51,497 bases of DNA from Apophysomyces variabilis (Eukaryota > Mucoromycota > Mucoromycetes > Mucorales > Mucoraceae): contig MZZL01000052.1 in the NCBI GenBank assembly GCA_002749535.1, forward strand, positions 52,330 through 103,826, written 5' to 3'. Position numbers and translations under genes: made by a program. Positions 1-10,767 of the stretch are shown piece by piece; within the stretch, counting starts at the first letter, position 1, and each line of letters opens with the position of its first letter. The notes beneath the pieces were generated by a model. The model saw only the letters and a list, made by a program, of their open reading frames with translations, did not search any database and was not told the DNA's origin.

Positions 1-31
1 AAAAAAAAAAAAAAGAAAAAAAGAAAAAAAC
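1..31. repeat. A-rich simple sequence at window edge
   Basis: The first 31 bases are almost pure A, broken by single G residues. It is low-complexity DNA cut by the window edge. It could be the poly(A) tail of an element lying to the left, but nothing in the window confirms that. Confidence 0.6.
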
Positions 32-314
32 AGATCAAGCTGTAGTAAGTATATAGAAATCATTGAAGATTAAAACCCTCTACACTAAAGACTTGCAAAC
101 AATATAAATTATTTTCTAGTATGCATTTTTATTTATCTTCAATTATGACTGTAGTGATTATCATGTAATCAGATCTTCTGTTCGATTTTATTTCCAAAGA
201 CTTTTACAAAACTGCAAGTTATACATTGTTTATTTGCCTTGATTTTTAATTTACTTGTTGCCACTTTTAGACATTCTAGAAATGATTGATCTGATCTTAC
301 TGAATTGATTTATA

Positions 315-322
315 TGTGTAGC
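315..322. repeat. Target-site duplication, left copy
   Basis: TGTGTAGC abuts the left end of the MITE and is repeated exactly at its right end. Confidence 0.85.
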
Positions 323-519
323 TAGGGCTCGGAATTTGACCCAGCCCGACCGGATGTCAGCCGGGCGGGCCTTAGTGGGCCGGGTTCTGGGCCATAAAAT
401 TGGCCCGCCCGATATAGCCCGGGTTAAGATCTTGGCCCAGCCCAGCGGGCCATGGGTCAATATCCTGACCCGGCCCAGTTATGACCCGACCGGTTAAGGC
501 CCGCCCATTTCAAGCCCTA
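323..519. mobile_element. hAT-type MITE (non-autonomous DNA transposon), 197 bp
   Basis: A GC-rich island in AT-rich DNA begins TAGGGCTCGGAAT, and its other end reads TAGGGCTTGAAAT on the opposite strand, giving imperfect terminal inverted repeats (11 of 13 match). It is flanked on both sides by the identical 8-bp sequence TGTGTAGC (315-322 and 520-527), the expected target-site duplication for hAT transposases. The interior is packed with GGGCC/GGCCC words in both orientations, as in the subterminal binding-site arrays of hAT elements. There is no coding capacity, so movement would need a transposase from elsewhere. The exact duplication suggests a fairly recent insertion. The hAT assignment rests on duplication length and the TAGGG end; no related full-length element is in the window. 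Confidence 0.82.
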
Positions 520-527
520 TGTGTAGC
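520..527. repeat. Target-site duplication, right copy
   Basis: TGTGTAGC abuts the right end of the MITE and is identical to the left copy at 315-322. Confidence 0.85.
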
Positions 528-1431
528 TGTAGCCATAATGGAAAGTAGCAGTTAGGTTTCTTAGCATTTTTATTAGGCTTCCTACTTCTCCCGGGCACTC
601 CGTTATAGACACTACCTTCTCTGGCATTCCCTCTCCATATCTTTAATAAGTTTTTAAATAAGTTTCTTATACATAGCGACTCTTTACTTTGTATAACGTT
701 GTTAGTTAGACTATTATATAAATTAACATGTAACTGTTTTATACTCTGTATAGCCTGTTAATGTCTCGGGCACTTTATTAATTGTTGGGATGCTACCTGC
801 GCTTTATTCCTCCGCTTCTCTCTTGATATTCTTGCTGGCTTATATATCAAGCGGCGTCTACTTTATCACCAACGGCGCTCAAATAATTTGGGGGAGGAGT
901 GCTCGAGGGGAGTGCCCGAGGCAATTCCCCAGCAATAACGCGTCAAGGTCTGCCGCGTACCCTCTTTGCATATTTTCCTACTGAGGAAGACCTGGATGGA
1001 CAAATGTCTTGATTGTGTCGTTGAGAAAAGTAAAGTCGCACCAAGGTGTGCATGTCGCCGTTTATAATGCAGCTTGAGGAAATAGTCACAGCAATAAAGG
1101 TAAATCGTTCGGTTTCACAGAAGACAAGACGGAAAAAAGGTATAACGAAACAGTACACAAAGAAAAAGAAACACGATAGATAGTTTTTATGGTGTTTGCT
1201 GTACAAATTTTTGTCATTATGTCTTTTTGGATTGCATAAAGATAACAGGAATCGATCATTGCATGTTCGGTAAGACAAAAGGAGCAAGTTGTCCGAGCCG
1301 CCGTGACTGCATACTCCGAAAGGGCACAAACTGCTTGAGCGCTTGTGGTTCGAGAAGATCTTCCTTCATTTGCATCCGTATGTAAACCGACCCATCCATT
1401 TGAAATATGATGATTGATCCATCACCCTAGC
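528..1431. other. Intergenic, no gene seen; upstream region of RPP1
   Basis: No open frame here carries a recognisable motif or a consistent splice pattern. The only structure noticed is a 10-bp inverted repeat (CGGGCACTCC at 592-601, its complement at 909-918) with a related CGGGCACT at 767-774, perhaps remains of a small element. The last few hundred bases should hold the RPP1 promoter, but no clear TATA box was identified. Confidence 0.5.
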
Positions 1432-1914
1432 ATGTCTGCCGAACTCGCCGTCGTCTACGCTGCCCTCATCCTCCAGGATGACAACGTTGAAATTACCGTA
1501 AGCCTTCATTTCTACAAGTCATCGATGGATATGGATTTCGCGGAATATTTACCTTTCCTTTTTTTTTTGTACGTTGGATAAATAGGCTGACAAGCTCCAG
1601 ACTTTGGTCAAGGCTGCCGGTATTGATGTTGAGCCCATCTGGTTCTCTCTTTACGCCAAGGCCCTTGCTGGTCAGAACCTCGGCGAGCTCCTCATGAACG
1701 TCGGTACTCCTGGTGCTGGTCCTGCTGTCGGTGCTGCTGGCGCTGCTGCTGGTGGTGCTGCCGCTGAGGAAGCCAAGGAAGAAGCCAAGGAAGAAGAGAA
1801 GGAAGAGTCTGATGAAGACATGGGCTTCGGTAAGTGATCGCGTTTTCTTCGTTCGGCTTTTGATGAGTCTAACTTATGGTTGTTTTCAAACAAACAAAAG
1901 GTCTCTTCGATTAA
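1432..1914 (+). CDS. RPP1: 60S acidic ribosomal protein P1
   Basis: This encodes the P1 protein of the lateral ribosomal stalk, which with P0 and P2 recruits GTP-bound elongation factors. There are three exons: 1432-1497, 1586-1829 and 1901-1914, giving 107 residues, the usual P1 length. The N-terminal half is the helical dimerisation domain beginning [17 protein letters not shown]. It is followed by an Ala/Gly-rich hinge, an acidic Glu/Lys stretch and the universal C-terminal tail [11 protein letters not shown], which contacts translation factors. The last intron falls inside that tail, so the final exon codes only the end of the Gly codon plus LFD. Both introns are GT-AG and keep frame. An AATAAA lies at 1930-1935. 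The P1 rather than P2 assignment comes from the N-terminal [11 protein letters not shown] pattern. Confidence 0.95.
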
Positions 1915-1929
1915 ACATCCTATCTCGTT

Positions 1930-1935
1930 AATAAA
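1930..1935 (+). terminator. Candidate poly(A) signal of RPP1
   Basis: AATAAA lies 16 bases after the RPP1 stop codon. The position suits a cleavage/polyadenylation signal, but this hexamer is common in AT-rich DNA. Confidence 0.4.
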
Positions 1936-2102
1936 TAATCACATCCTTCCTTTGTTCGGATCTTCCAAACACGCTTTGTTTTTTGAGGGACTTTGACCTG
2001 CGCTTTGCCGTTTGAAAGTAAAATTGCAAGGGGAACATGACTAGAGTGGAGTCAACTTTGTCTAGGAAATGCGTAAAAGTGTTTTGCAATGTATATTTCA
2101 TT

Positions 2103-2410
2103 TTACAAACAGGATATTACATCCAATTGGCTGTGGATTGTTGAAGCCATGGCCTCAATGTGCTTTTCTTCAGCAATAGGGTTTTCAATGGGAAATCTAA
2201 CTTCCATCAAGACCATGAAAAGATAAAATTAAGTGGATAGTGTGCGTCAGGAAGTAAAGCTTTCAGATGCCGTGCATACGCAACCTAACATTAGCATATT
2301 GATACAGAACACTAGACGCTATTTTGTTCTATTGCCAACTTCCTATTGGATATGTAGAAGGAGCTCTGCAGTGATTTCTCGAACGCAATTGCAGTTGTCA
2401 TCTTATTCAT
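2103..2410 (-). CDS. Doubtful small split gene
   Basis: The minus strand holds a 38-codon frame (ATG at 2216, stop at 2103-2105) with protein-like composition, including FPIENPIAEEKHIEAMAS. An upstream short frame starting at ATG 2410 (MNKMTTAIAFEKSL...) could be spliced to it. Joining the two needs a 5-nt microexon, which is unlikely without transcript support. It lies just downstream of the COX23-like gene on the same strand and could instead be non-coding. No family is recognised. Confidence 0.2.
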
Positions 2411-2550
2411 AAAATAAAACCATTCGTAGCTGATCGTTTGTAGTCTTGTAGCAAAAAGAGAAAAACAAACCAGGATATTTGCGAGGCGTTTATTCCGTCA
2501 TGTGCTGATAGCTATGCACAATAACCACTAGGGAAAGCCATTGAACCATA

Positions 2551-2883
2551 TCACAGTTGTCCTGCCCGTCGTAACTTCCGCCTTTCTTCAAGCTAGCCAA
2601 ACGAACAGCAAGTCAGCAAACCACGTATCCCCCTATTTTTTTCAACGTATTTGCTCACCCATTTCTTCTTGCATTCTTTATACTGCATAAAGTAATAGTC
2701 GCATTTGCGCTTGTCATAATTGTTTCTGTCCAAACACTGCATGCTTTCCTTCTCTTCTAATGCACACGGATTCATGTACTTTGTAATTTCCTTTTTCTTA
2801 AACTTCTCGTTAAAGTCCGGAGGTGTGGAGAACTCTTCAAAAGTCGGTTTGGGAGGCGGCGGTGGCGGTTTGGTCAATGGCAT
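2551..2883 (-). CDS. COX23: Twin CX9C mitochondrial protein, COX23/CHCHD7-like
   Basis: This is a small CHCH-domain protein expected in the mitochondrial intermembrane space. Family members are imported and oxidised by the Mia40 relay, and COX23 supports cytochrome c oxidase assembly. There are two exons on the minus strand: 2883-2659 and 2592-2551, giving 88 residues. After a proline run near the N terminus come Cys40 and Cys50, then Cys61 and Cys71, forming two CX9C motifs in a helix-hairpin arrangement. The spliced second exon adds LEERRKLRRAGQL, a basic tail typical of the family; reading through the intron instead would give an unrelated tail. It is transcribed divergently from the dehydrogenase at 3629. 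CHCHD7 is the animal name for the same family, and orthology to COX23 is inferred from the cysteine spacing and flanking sequence. Confidence 0.85.
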
Positions 2884-3628
2884 CGCTGCGTCTATTTAGG
2901 TCTTTTGTTTTCAAGGAATAAAAGACCACACCCTTCAGTTACAGCCTTGCGGACGCTGTGCAATTGCCTCACAACTCCGCTATACGCAAAGCCACTGACT
3001 CGCCATGGAAACGCATGAGCATAAAATGTCAAGCGTAAAGAAGCATGCGAAAAAAAAACAAATACAAACTATGACTTATCCGCAGTTTGGATGCAGAAAC
3101 CCTAAAACTTAAAGACAAGCTGCATACTGAGTATGCAAGTGCAGAGTTTTGCGGACTGGAATGGGTCAGCGCATAGACTAGTACACTCCTTTCTGTCCGC
3201 CAGAAGTTTTGGGTCTAGTAAGAGAAATTGCTGTAATAGAGCATGCAAAGAATGTGAAAGCATAATGTGTACATCAAAGTATCATTGCCCTGGGTACGCT
3301 GAACAATCTTCGTTGATAAAGTTTGCATGCTCATCGTTGGATTCGGTGTAGGAGGGGTTGCGTTGACTTTTCGTTGAGAGGTTTTCAAGAATTCAGACGA
3401 GATATGTCAGGTGTCCCATCTATTAAGCCTTTAATAAGAGTGAAAGACAGGTAAGACTGGATGTTACGGTAAGGAGGTCCGCAACAGAAATCGGAGGTTG
3501 ACGTCCTTCTCTGGTGGATACTGCATGATAACGCTGACTCAGCTCGATTAAGTTTATCCAAACTTGGCTCAAAAGGGAAAACCATGTGTAGCGACCATTT
3601 CTTGTAGCGACCGTTTCTTGCAGTACTT
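2884..3628. other. Divergent intergenic region, COX23-like / SDR
   Basis: No supported gene is present. The stretch separates the divergently transcribed COX23-like and SDR genes and should hold both promoters. A telobox-like AAACCCTAA sits at 3097-3105. A 72-codon frame at 3133-3351 has no recognisable features. Confidence 0.5.
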
Positions 3629-4713
3629 ATGGATTTTGCCAACCTTTTTAGTGTTAAAGACAAAGTTGTGCTGGTCACTGGTGGCTCGCGAGGCATAGGC
3701 GAAATGATCGCCACCGTAAGATTTGGCCTGCTTAGCACCTGAATGTCTCTTCTAACCCATTGCATGAAGGGGTTTGTTCAAGGAGGCGCCAAAGTGTACA
3801 TTAGCAGCCGTTCTGCTGAGGCTTGCCAATTGGTTGCTGAGAAGTTGAACAAGCTTGGACCTGGAAGATGCATTGCTTTGCCAGCAGACATTCAGCAACT
3901 GGACCAAGTGAAGGCCTTGGTTACCGAACTCGGAAAGCATGAAACCCGTAGGTTTCCAATTTAAAGAGGGGTAATCACAATATCATGGTTTGCTGACCGC
4001 TGCGTAGATCTCGATGTGCTTATTAACAACGCCGGAGCTGCGTGGGCCGATCCCATTGATACGTATCCTGACAGCGCGTTCCAGAAAGTAATGAATCTTA
4101 ATGTGAACAGAGTGTTTAGCTTGACACAAGCGTACGTATACTCGAAATGGATACCGATGTTTAATAGAACTTATTGGCAACCCCACTAGATGTCTGCCGC
4201 TCTTACGTGCCAAAGCTTCAAGCAGCAACCCATCACGTATTATCAACATTGGATCCATCAATGGCGTGCAGGTAAAGTGGAGTCAGCTGCCTTATCCACG
4301 TTTTAACCCGCAGATTAAAAAACAATAGCCTCCTGGTGTTGAGACTTATGCTTATCCTGCTTCCAAAGCGGCCTTACACCATTTGAGCCGCCATTTGGCT
4401 GCTCGGTTGGGTAAAGAACATATCCTTGTCAACACAGTGGCACCTGGACCTTTTCCTTCCAAGATGACGGCCGAAACATTAAAGAAACACGGTGATACCA
4501 TTGTCGCCTCCGTCCCGCTCGGCAGGGTTGGCGAACCGGAAGATATTGCCGGTAAGTTATCCATGACAATAAGTGGTTACGGTTGTCTAATCATCAAATT
4601 CCATTTTCTTGTTAGGTACATGTATTTATCTTGCCTCACGAGCTGGTCAGTACACTTCTGGAGCAACTATTGTGGTAGATGGCGCGGCACTTTGCCATCG
4701 TGCCCACTTGTAA
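3629..4713 (+). CDS. Short-chain dehydrogenase/reductase (classical SDR)
   Basis: This is an NAD(P)-dependent oxidoreductase of the classical SDR family with an unknown substrate. Its overall pattern resembles the RhlG/3-oxoacyl-reductase-like group. Six exons (3629-3715, 3770-3947, 4008-4131, 4190-4271, 4329-4551, 4616-4713) keep frame throughout and give 263 residues, a normal SDR length. The cofactor site TGGSRGIG covers residues 17-24 and NNAG residues 95-98. The catalytic set is Asn122, Ser152 (in NIGSING), Tyr166 and Lys170 (YPASK), so the enzyme should be active. There is no signal peptide, so it is probably cytosolic. A poly(A)-like AATAAA (4715-4720) follows two bases after the stop. 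Substrate assignment cannot be made from sequence alone. Confidence 0.9.
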
Positions 4714-4910
4714 CAATAAAATTCGGCATGTATCTATACTAGTTTTACTCTACCGATTGACAAAGCTTTGTGATACAATTCCATACCCATTTGCTGCGAT
4801 GACCCAACTTTTTTTTAATTCGCATGAATGGCAAAGGGAGAAATATCTAACTTGAGTGATGACAAGTAAAAAGACTATGATACAAGAGATAGAAGATGAA
4901 AACATGTAGA

Positions 4911-6507
4911 TTATAAGGACAACCACATCACAAGACTACCCATGACTGTTGTGGCAAAGAAAGCAAAGGCACTGCTCACAGTGGCGGCGCCATTTAAAGG
5001 TGTGGCATTGATGCCATTTACAGCGCCGGATAAACCATTGGCTGCAGCAATGCCGATTTGATTCTTACCCAAATCAAATACAAGATAAGCGCTACGGAGG
5101 ACAGAATCACCGATAAGGAAGGTTTGGGTGTTCAAAGAGTTTTTGGGGGAGGGAGCGATACCAAAAATACATTGCTTGGCTTGGCTTGCCGTCGTTCCAT
5201 CCAATGGAATAATGAGCTGCGACGCTGGGATAGTGAAAGTCACTGGATTACTACTGCTTTGTTGCGAAGAAGACATCTGGAACATGACGTTGGCCTGACT
5301 GGAAGCAGCTGCGCAGTTGACATCGAACACACCTTGTTCTGCGTCCAACAGGAAGTTACCAGAGCCAGCGACTGCCGTGATGACTTCTGTGGCAATGTCT
5401 GGGGGTAGGTAAGTTAAAGTGGTACCGGTGTCAAAAATGAAACCAGTCGTGGAACCGAATTGGAAGCTAGCATTTGACAGACCGCCTTGTACCTGAAGAC
5501 CTCGACCATAAACCATCCAGTAATAGTACGAGGCATCGCTTGAACTCGAGCCAAATAGTTTATCCAATGGTCCCGAACTTTGGGTGGTAATGGATGCCAC
5601 GGGTAAATAAACTAAATCGCCTGTGTATTTGGATTGATCAACACCTCCAAATATGATTTCTCCTGCCCAGCCCGATGCATCAGCCTTGTTCAAATAAATA
5701 GAGAATATGGGTTGCGGAATCAGCTTTTGAGCGACCATATTGAACACAACTGGGTTGTATGGCTGTTGGCCATTGTTCGTGGCGGCTGTGAGACGAGGGT
5801 ATCCCATGCCAAGTATACCATCAGCGGTTACACCATCACCGTTCACATCGCCTATCGGGACAGTACCTCCTCCTAAGGTAGGCGTTGTCAAGATATCGTT
5901 TGTTGAAGTAGCAAGGCCGAATTGTTGATTTTGAACGGTTGTACCAGCCACAGTCACAGTGTCTGTTGCGTATGTCCCGTTTACGTTTCCAATGCCGTAT
6001 CTCACACCAAAATCTTGGTTAAGTGCTTTAAAGGTCGAGGATTTGGATTGATCAAACCGTTCGTAGGGACAAGCACTCGTCGGGCATGCTGAGGACGGAA
6101 CCCATAAGTCCGCACTGTTTGTGAAATAGCAAAGATAAATATTCCGATCTTCGAATATTTTACCCTGATTAGGGTTTATTTTCCCCGCACATTGTGTTCT
6201 TGGCGAAGATACAACAAAGCCGAAAAAATAAAGAATCTTACCTGCCGGTATCCAGTGTGACAGTAAATTGTTGTGCTGGAGTACCAATACCCACTTGAAT
6301 AAGGTATTGGGAACCTGCATCATTGTAGAGTGATGTTTGTGCCTGAGCTCGTTTAGCCATGCTTTCTTTCCTTCGAGCTGTTAGGAATTCGCCAACAGTG
6401 CGTGATTTACGATAGATGGGTGTTCGTATCAATCCCGATGAATCTGTCGTAGGTGAAGCATAAGTTAATGCAATTCCTAAAGCGAGTAAGGACAGCGTAA
6501 TCCGCAT
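4911..6507 (-). CDS. Pepsin-family (A1) aspartic protease, probably GPI-anchored; copy A
   Basis: This is a secreted acid endopeptidase of family A1 with two exons on the minus strand (6507-6242 and 6114-4911), giving 489 residues. It starts with a signal peptide (MRITLSLLALGIALTYA). A propeptide follows with a dibasic Lys-Arg at 52-53, where a Kex2-type protease could cut. The two catalytic aspartates are Asp86 in DTGS (followed by ADLWVP) and Asp317 in FDTGTT. The intron splits the Ser codon of the first DTGS. The flap Tyr is in RYGIG. The C terminus ends in a small-residue region and a hydrophobic tail, suggesting a GPI signal as in yapsins. A TATATA lies about 90 bases upstream. It is the first of three tandem paralogues on this strand. 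It is probably a cell-surface or secreted enzyme; the GPI call is an inference. Confidence 0.92.
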
Positions 6508-7865
6508 GGTTAATAGTATATAAGAAACAAAGAAAAAGGGGGAAGAAAGAGAGATGAGATTTCGGTTTGTGTATCCTAAGGGTAAACAAGAGGTAATATA
6601 TAGTTTAACAGAAAAAGAAGGGCGAGTGACTGAGACTGGCAGGTGGGCCATGCAAAATTAAGTGAGTCCCCGCCGTAATGTCATCAACAATCTATTTCTG
6701 GACTCGACACAATCATCATCAGGTGGTCGGACTATAAAATAGAGGAAAGGTCTGCCTGCCTGCCAAGCAATCCCCCCCCCCCTCCTCTCCCCCCAAAACA
6801 ACATTCGGTCTTCCCTTAGCCACATCCGATCCACAAGGTGAGATGACTCTGCGCAAGTGGAGAAATGAACAACATCTTGTGTACGATACAAGCTTGCCAA
6901 GATTGATGTGTTCAAACTTCGACATCACTTTCCTGACAAGATGCAGTGACGTTGAAAATACCGCCATCTTAAATAGTCCTGATGGGAATCGCACATTTAC
7001 TGTAACCTCAGGAAAAATAGATGCTCCGGAATCATACAAAGGGTTATTCGGAGCATAGTAAAGCACTTCCTTTTTTTTTTTATCTCTGTCTCTCGCTCTC
7101 GCTCTCTGTAACTAGATCTTCTGTGATGTAATAAGATGCATCAACGCCTCCTTCCCATAGCATGTGACAGATAAAGAGTAAACCAAATGTTTCTGCAGAT
7201 AAAGCAAGTCTGCAGCAACCACAAGCTTAATTGACAAACAATGTTTTTAATCATTGCTACTTTTTTTTCATTCGAAAATGATCCTTTCACTGAAAAGCAA
7301 AGGAAGAAAACGATCATCTGACGCTTCACCATGCTGTCATCGAATTTACATGACGATTCATGCTTTTCATTATGAGCGACGACCATTCGTATTTAAAAGT
7401 GGGAAAGACACGTTGTATGCAAAAGCTCTAAATCCGTTTTAACCATCCTGAAAATAGTCTCCACCTAGACCAACTCAGTATAGCTGTGCGGATGTAGCCG
7501 CACTGGAAAACATCGATGACCTTGTTTTTCGATGCATTCCATGGAATATACGTTCAGGTCCTTCCGAACATCTATGTCTGTTTCATTCTCCCATACATAA
7601 GAAAATAGAGCAAAACACACAGAGTCATTCATGCATACACTGCACATCCAAACTAAATCTCAGAACTTTGCTTTCCACATATTGAAAGATAGCAACAGTT
7701 GCACAGTCCTCTCATGTACCACTCATACCGTTCTTAAACGGCATTATCAAACGAGGATGATACATTGGTTCAACATTAAAGAAAATAACATTATTTTACA
7801 TTGGTTATATTTGCGCGCGCTATTCTTTGTTTTTTTCCTTCTTTCTACAACGTTACTGATGCTCC
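6508..7865. other. Intergenic between protease copies A and B
   Basis: No convincing gene is present. There is a C11 run at 6772-6782, a TATAAA at 6733-6738 on the plus strand, and a CT-rich microsatellite-like stretch around 7080-7110. Short frames on both strands at 6843-7066 lack recognisable motifs. Confidence 0.5.
6597..6602 (-). promoter_or_regulatory. Candidate TATA box for protease copy A
   Basis: TATATA on the minus strand lies about 90 bases upstream of the copy A start codon. No experimental start site is known. Confidence 0.4.
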
Positions 7866-9368
7866 TTAGAAAAGCATCATAGAAAGAGCACAAAGTATTC
7901 CAACAGTACTGACAACAAAGCTAGAATGATATGTACGGGGTGCGTGATTGGGGTGTATAGGCAATCCTTCTACGATTGTTTCCGATCCAATAGCTATAGC
8001 AAATCCCACCCAGTTCTGACCAATGTCGAAAGCGAGATAAGCGCCGCGAAGCACCGAAAGACCCAGTACATACTTATTCCTTCTAAGCGTGCTACTTGTA
8101 CTTGGGTCACCACTCGGTGCAATAGCAAAAACGCAATGTTTAGACTCTTCTAAATGCAGATTTTCCTTGGAAATCCATAAAGTTGATCCTGGCATCGTCA
8201 ATTTGATGGGATGATCAACAATCTGGCCTGAAGGGGGCAAATGGATTTCGAGGAGTGCTTTGTTCTTGAATGCTTCTTGACAATCGATAACGTAGATCCC
8301 ATTCTGAAGATCGTAGTGGAAGTTATCAGGACCAACAACAGCATTAACAAGAGCCTCGGAAAGCTCTCTCGGGACGTAGGTGAGTGAGGAGCCGGTATTC
8401 AGGATGAATTCTTTTGGAGATTTGAAGCGGAAATCTGGCCTACTTCCATTAGCTTGGCGAACACGGAAGCCTTGACCGTAGACAGACCAATACTTGTAGT
8501 TCATCTGATTGTCTGTCGCTGGAATCACCGGCACGTAGCTGATGTTGCCCAGGAATTTCCTTTGGTCAACACCACCAAAAATGATTTCCGCATGCCAATG
8601 TTCGGAAATGTTGTTGATCATATACATCGAAAACTCGGGCGAGGAGATCAATCCTTGGGATACCATATTAAACACAAGAGAATTGTAACGAGTGTCGTTC
8701 AATGCCGCGCCACCGGTCAGACCTGGATAGCCAAGCCCGAGAACGCCGTCGTTGTCTAACGTGTAGTAAGCAAGTTCTGACTTTGGCTTGCCGTTGACAA
8801 TGATGATGCCATCCGTCGTACCCGCTAGACCGAATTGCTGATTCGGCACAGTAAGGCCAGCTACATGTACGGAGTCCATAACATAGTATCCTCGACTCAC
8901 ATTACCAGAGTCATAGACGACACTGAATGGTTGGTCGAGGGTCTTGAAGGTGATGGATTTATCTGGTACGAATTTACTATAAGGACATGTGTTGATAGGG
9001 CATTCTGCACAGGGGACACAAAGATCAGAGCTAATAACTATTATATTAGTTTTATTTTTTGGAAGTGCAGACATGATTCGCTTTCTTTTTTATCTTCATT
9101 ACCTGCCAGTATCAACAACTAGGGTGAAGTTTTGACGTGGTGTACCAATACCAAGTTCGATGTAGTACTGTGTCATAAGAAAATTGAGAAGCGAGGTATT
9201 ATGAACGTTAGATCCATCTAAGCCAAACTGGTACATCCGTGCAGGATGACTCCTCGGGTAAATTGGAGCACGGATCAAACTGGATGCATCAGGTCCAAGC
9301 GAAGGTGCATCATCTGCTGCAAAGGACCCTAGTACTCCTAAAAGGAGGATGAATAAGAAGGCATGCAT
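7866..9368 (-). CDS. A1 aspartic protease paralogue with altered second active site; copy B
   Basis: There are two exons on the minus strand (9368-9103 and 9030-7866), giving 476 residues, with the intron in the same place as in the neighbouring copies. A signal peptide (MHAFLFILLLGVLGSFA) and an intact first site, Asp86 in DTGS, are present. The second site reads FILNTGSS, with Asn300 where copies A and C have Asp, so the catalytic dyad is incomplete. The Trp of the ADLWVP motif after the first site is Cys93 here, and the dibasic cleavage site of the propeptide is missing. Length, splice structure and frame are otherwise intact. A hydrophobic C terminus suggests membrane or GPI attachment. 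A TATAAA lies about 55 bases upstream. It is most simply an inactive paralogue kept as a protein; deamidation or weak activity cannot be excluded. Confidence 0.88.
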
Positions 9369-10767
9369 ATGCGATAAATTATGATGTAAGAGAAAAGAAA
9401 CAGGACGCCCAACTGGCGACCTTTATAAGTTTGGATTAACTGAGCATCAACAAGGTGGTGACACGCAGCTCGGAAATGGTATGGTTGCCTCTACATAGAA
9501 TCACCTAGTTCAGGGTTCACTCAAACTCAAGAGCCGCTCAGCAGTAAACACGATCTGATCAACAGCACGATGCATTTGATTCAGTAATTGTGACCTTGTT
9601 CGATTTTGCCCTACTTCCTCATATCAGTTATAATTCTCTTATTAAAGGAGAACATGAAAGGGCAATGAGCGCTTTGAATGTCCTCATCTGCAGTGCCTTT
9701 TGCTATCTCCTGGACGGCAAAGCGTGGCTGCATCTCCGTCAATATGAAAGTCAGATCACAGAGTCCAAGGAACGCAGCATTGCATTTCTGTAACTATTGT
9801 TCAACATACATGACATATTTGTTACCAGGAAGGTTTTTCTCTAAAATATTAGCTTGTTCAGTACTAAAATCTTTTAAGGATATGAATTAGATTTGAATTA
9901 TTCCGCTACCTTCTTGCAATTAATGGATATAGGTAAGGATTCTGATAGCTTCATGTTCCTGATGCATCTAAACTTCTTACAATTGTACCATAATTACATC
10001 AATGCATCTAAGCTTCGAATTGCGAGATACGTCACCTGTCGTAACTGTTCCAAGTTACTTTGTCATAAAGTTTGCATGTTGCTTAGCAAAATTGTTTTTG
10101 GTAAACTGCCAGTTTCAGGTTTAATATCGCTAATTCAAAATGAGGTTTTACGCTGTGTGTATTACCGTTTACTCAACCGCTTTCATTGTTTTAGCTCATC
10201 ATGAACAAAGGGTAGCCGTCTTTCAGTCAATCATACAAAAGCTTCAATATTGGATTAGACTTTGAAAAACTTGCCAATCTTTCACATAAGAGAAAAATGA
10301 GTAGTAGATGACGAGATAATTTGCGCTGCGTAAGGGCGGATACAGAAAGTCTACGAATGTTACTGTATGTGGCTCCATAACAGACTATACATGGTCCATT
10401 TGCCAAAGTAGAAAAAATCTCTCGCTTTTTCCTTTAATGGGGTAGCGAGGCGAATTCATGGCTCCCCTGAAAGTGACTACATTGCGCAATGAAATTTTAG
10501 TGTCATAGACCTTACTCAGAACATGTGGTACCGATTTTACACCTAATCTATTTGTTCCCTGGCGAACGTTACACAGCAAGAACCGAGAATTTACAGAGAC
10601 CAAGAACACATGGTTTGACAGGCTTTTCTATTAATCCATTATTTAAAATGTCAATGACAGACACTATGGATACGCTATCTATTTGGATGATGTACGGTAC
10701 ACATCCATAGCTGCTATAAAATACGGCATATATCTGCTGGGCTGCGTCAAATCTGTTCAAATCTAAA
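9369..10767. other. Intergenic between protease copies B and C
   Basis: The AT-rich sequence has a few open frames, the longest about 103 codons at 9893-10204 (+). None shows a motif, signal peptide or plausible splice partner. The promoter of copy B lies at its left end. Confidence 0.5.
9422..9427 (-). promoter_or_regulatory. Candidate TATA box for protease copy B
   Basis: TATAAA on the minus strand lies about 55 bases before the copy B start codon, a typical spacing. Confidence 0.45.

Noticed and set aside
943..1329. 128-codon minus-strand open frame
   Set aside because: It has no motif, is Cys/Phe-rich with random-looking composition, and overlaps the RPP1 upstream region.
5058..5408. 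Open frames antisense to the proteases and other genes (for example 5058-5408, 15832-16248, 19172-19762)
   Set aside because: They are shadows of strongly supported coding exons on the other strand.
6719..7066. 115-codon minus-strand frame with a DSGAS string
   Set aside because: The retroviral-type protease-like word stands alone, with no supporting motifs, and the frame ends in low-complexity sequence.
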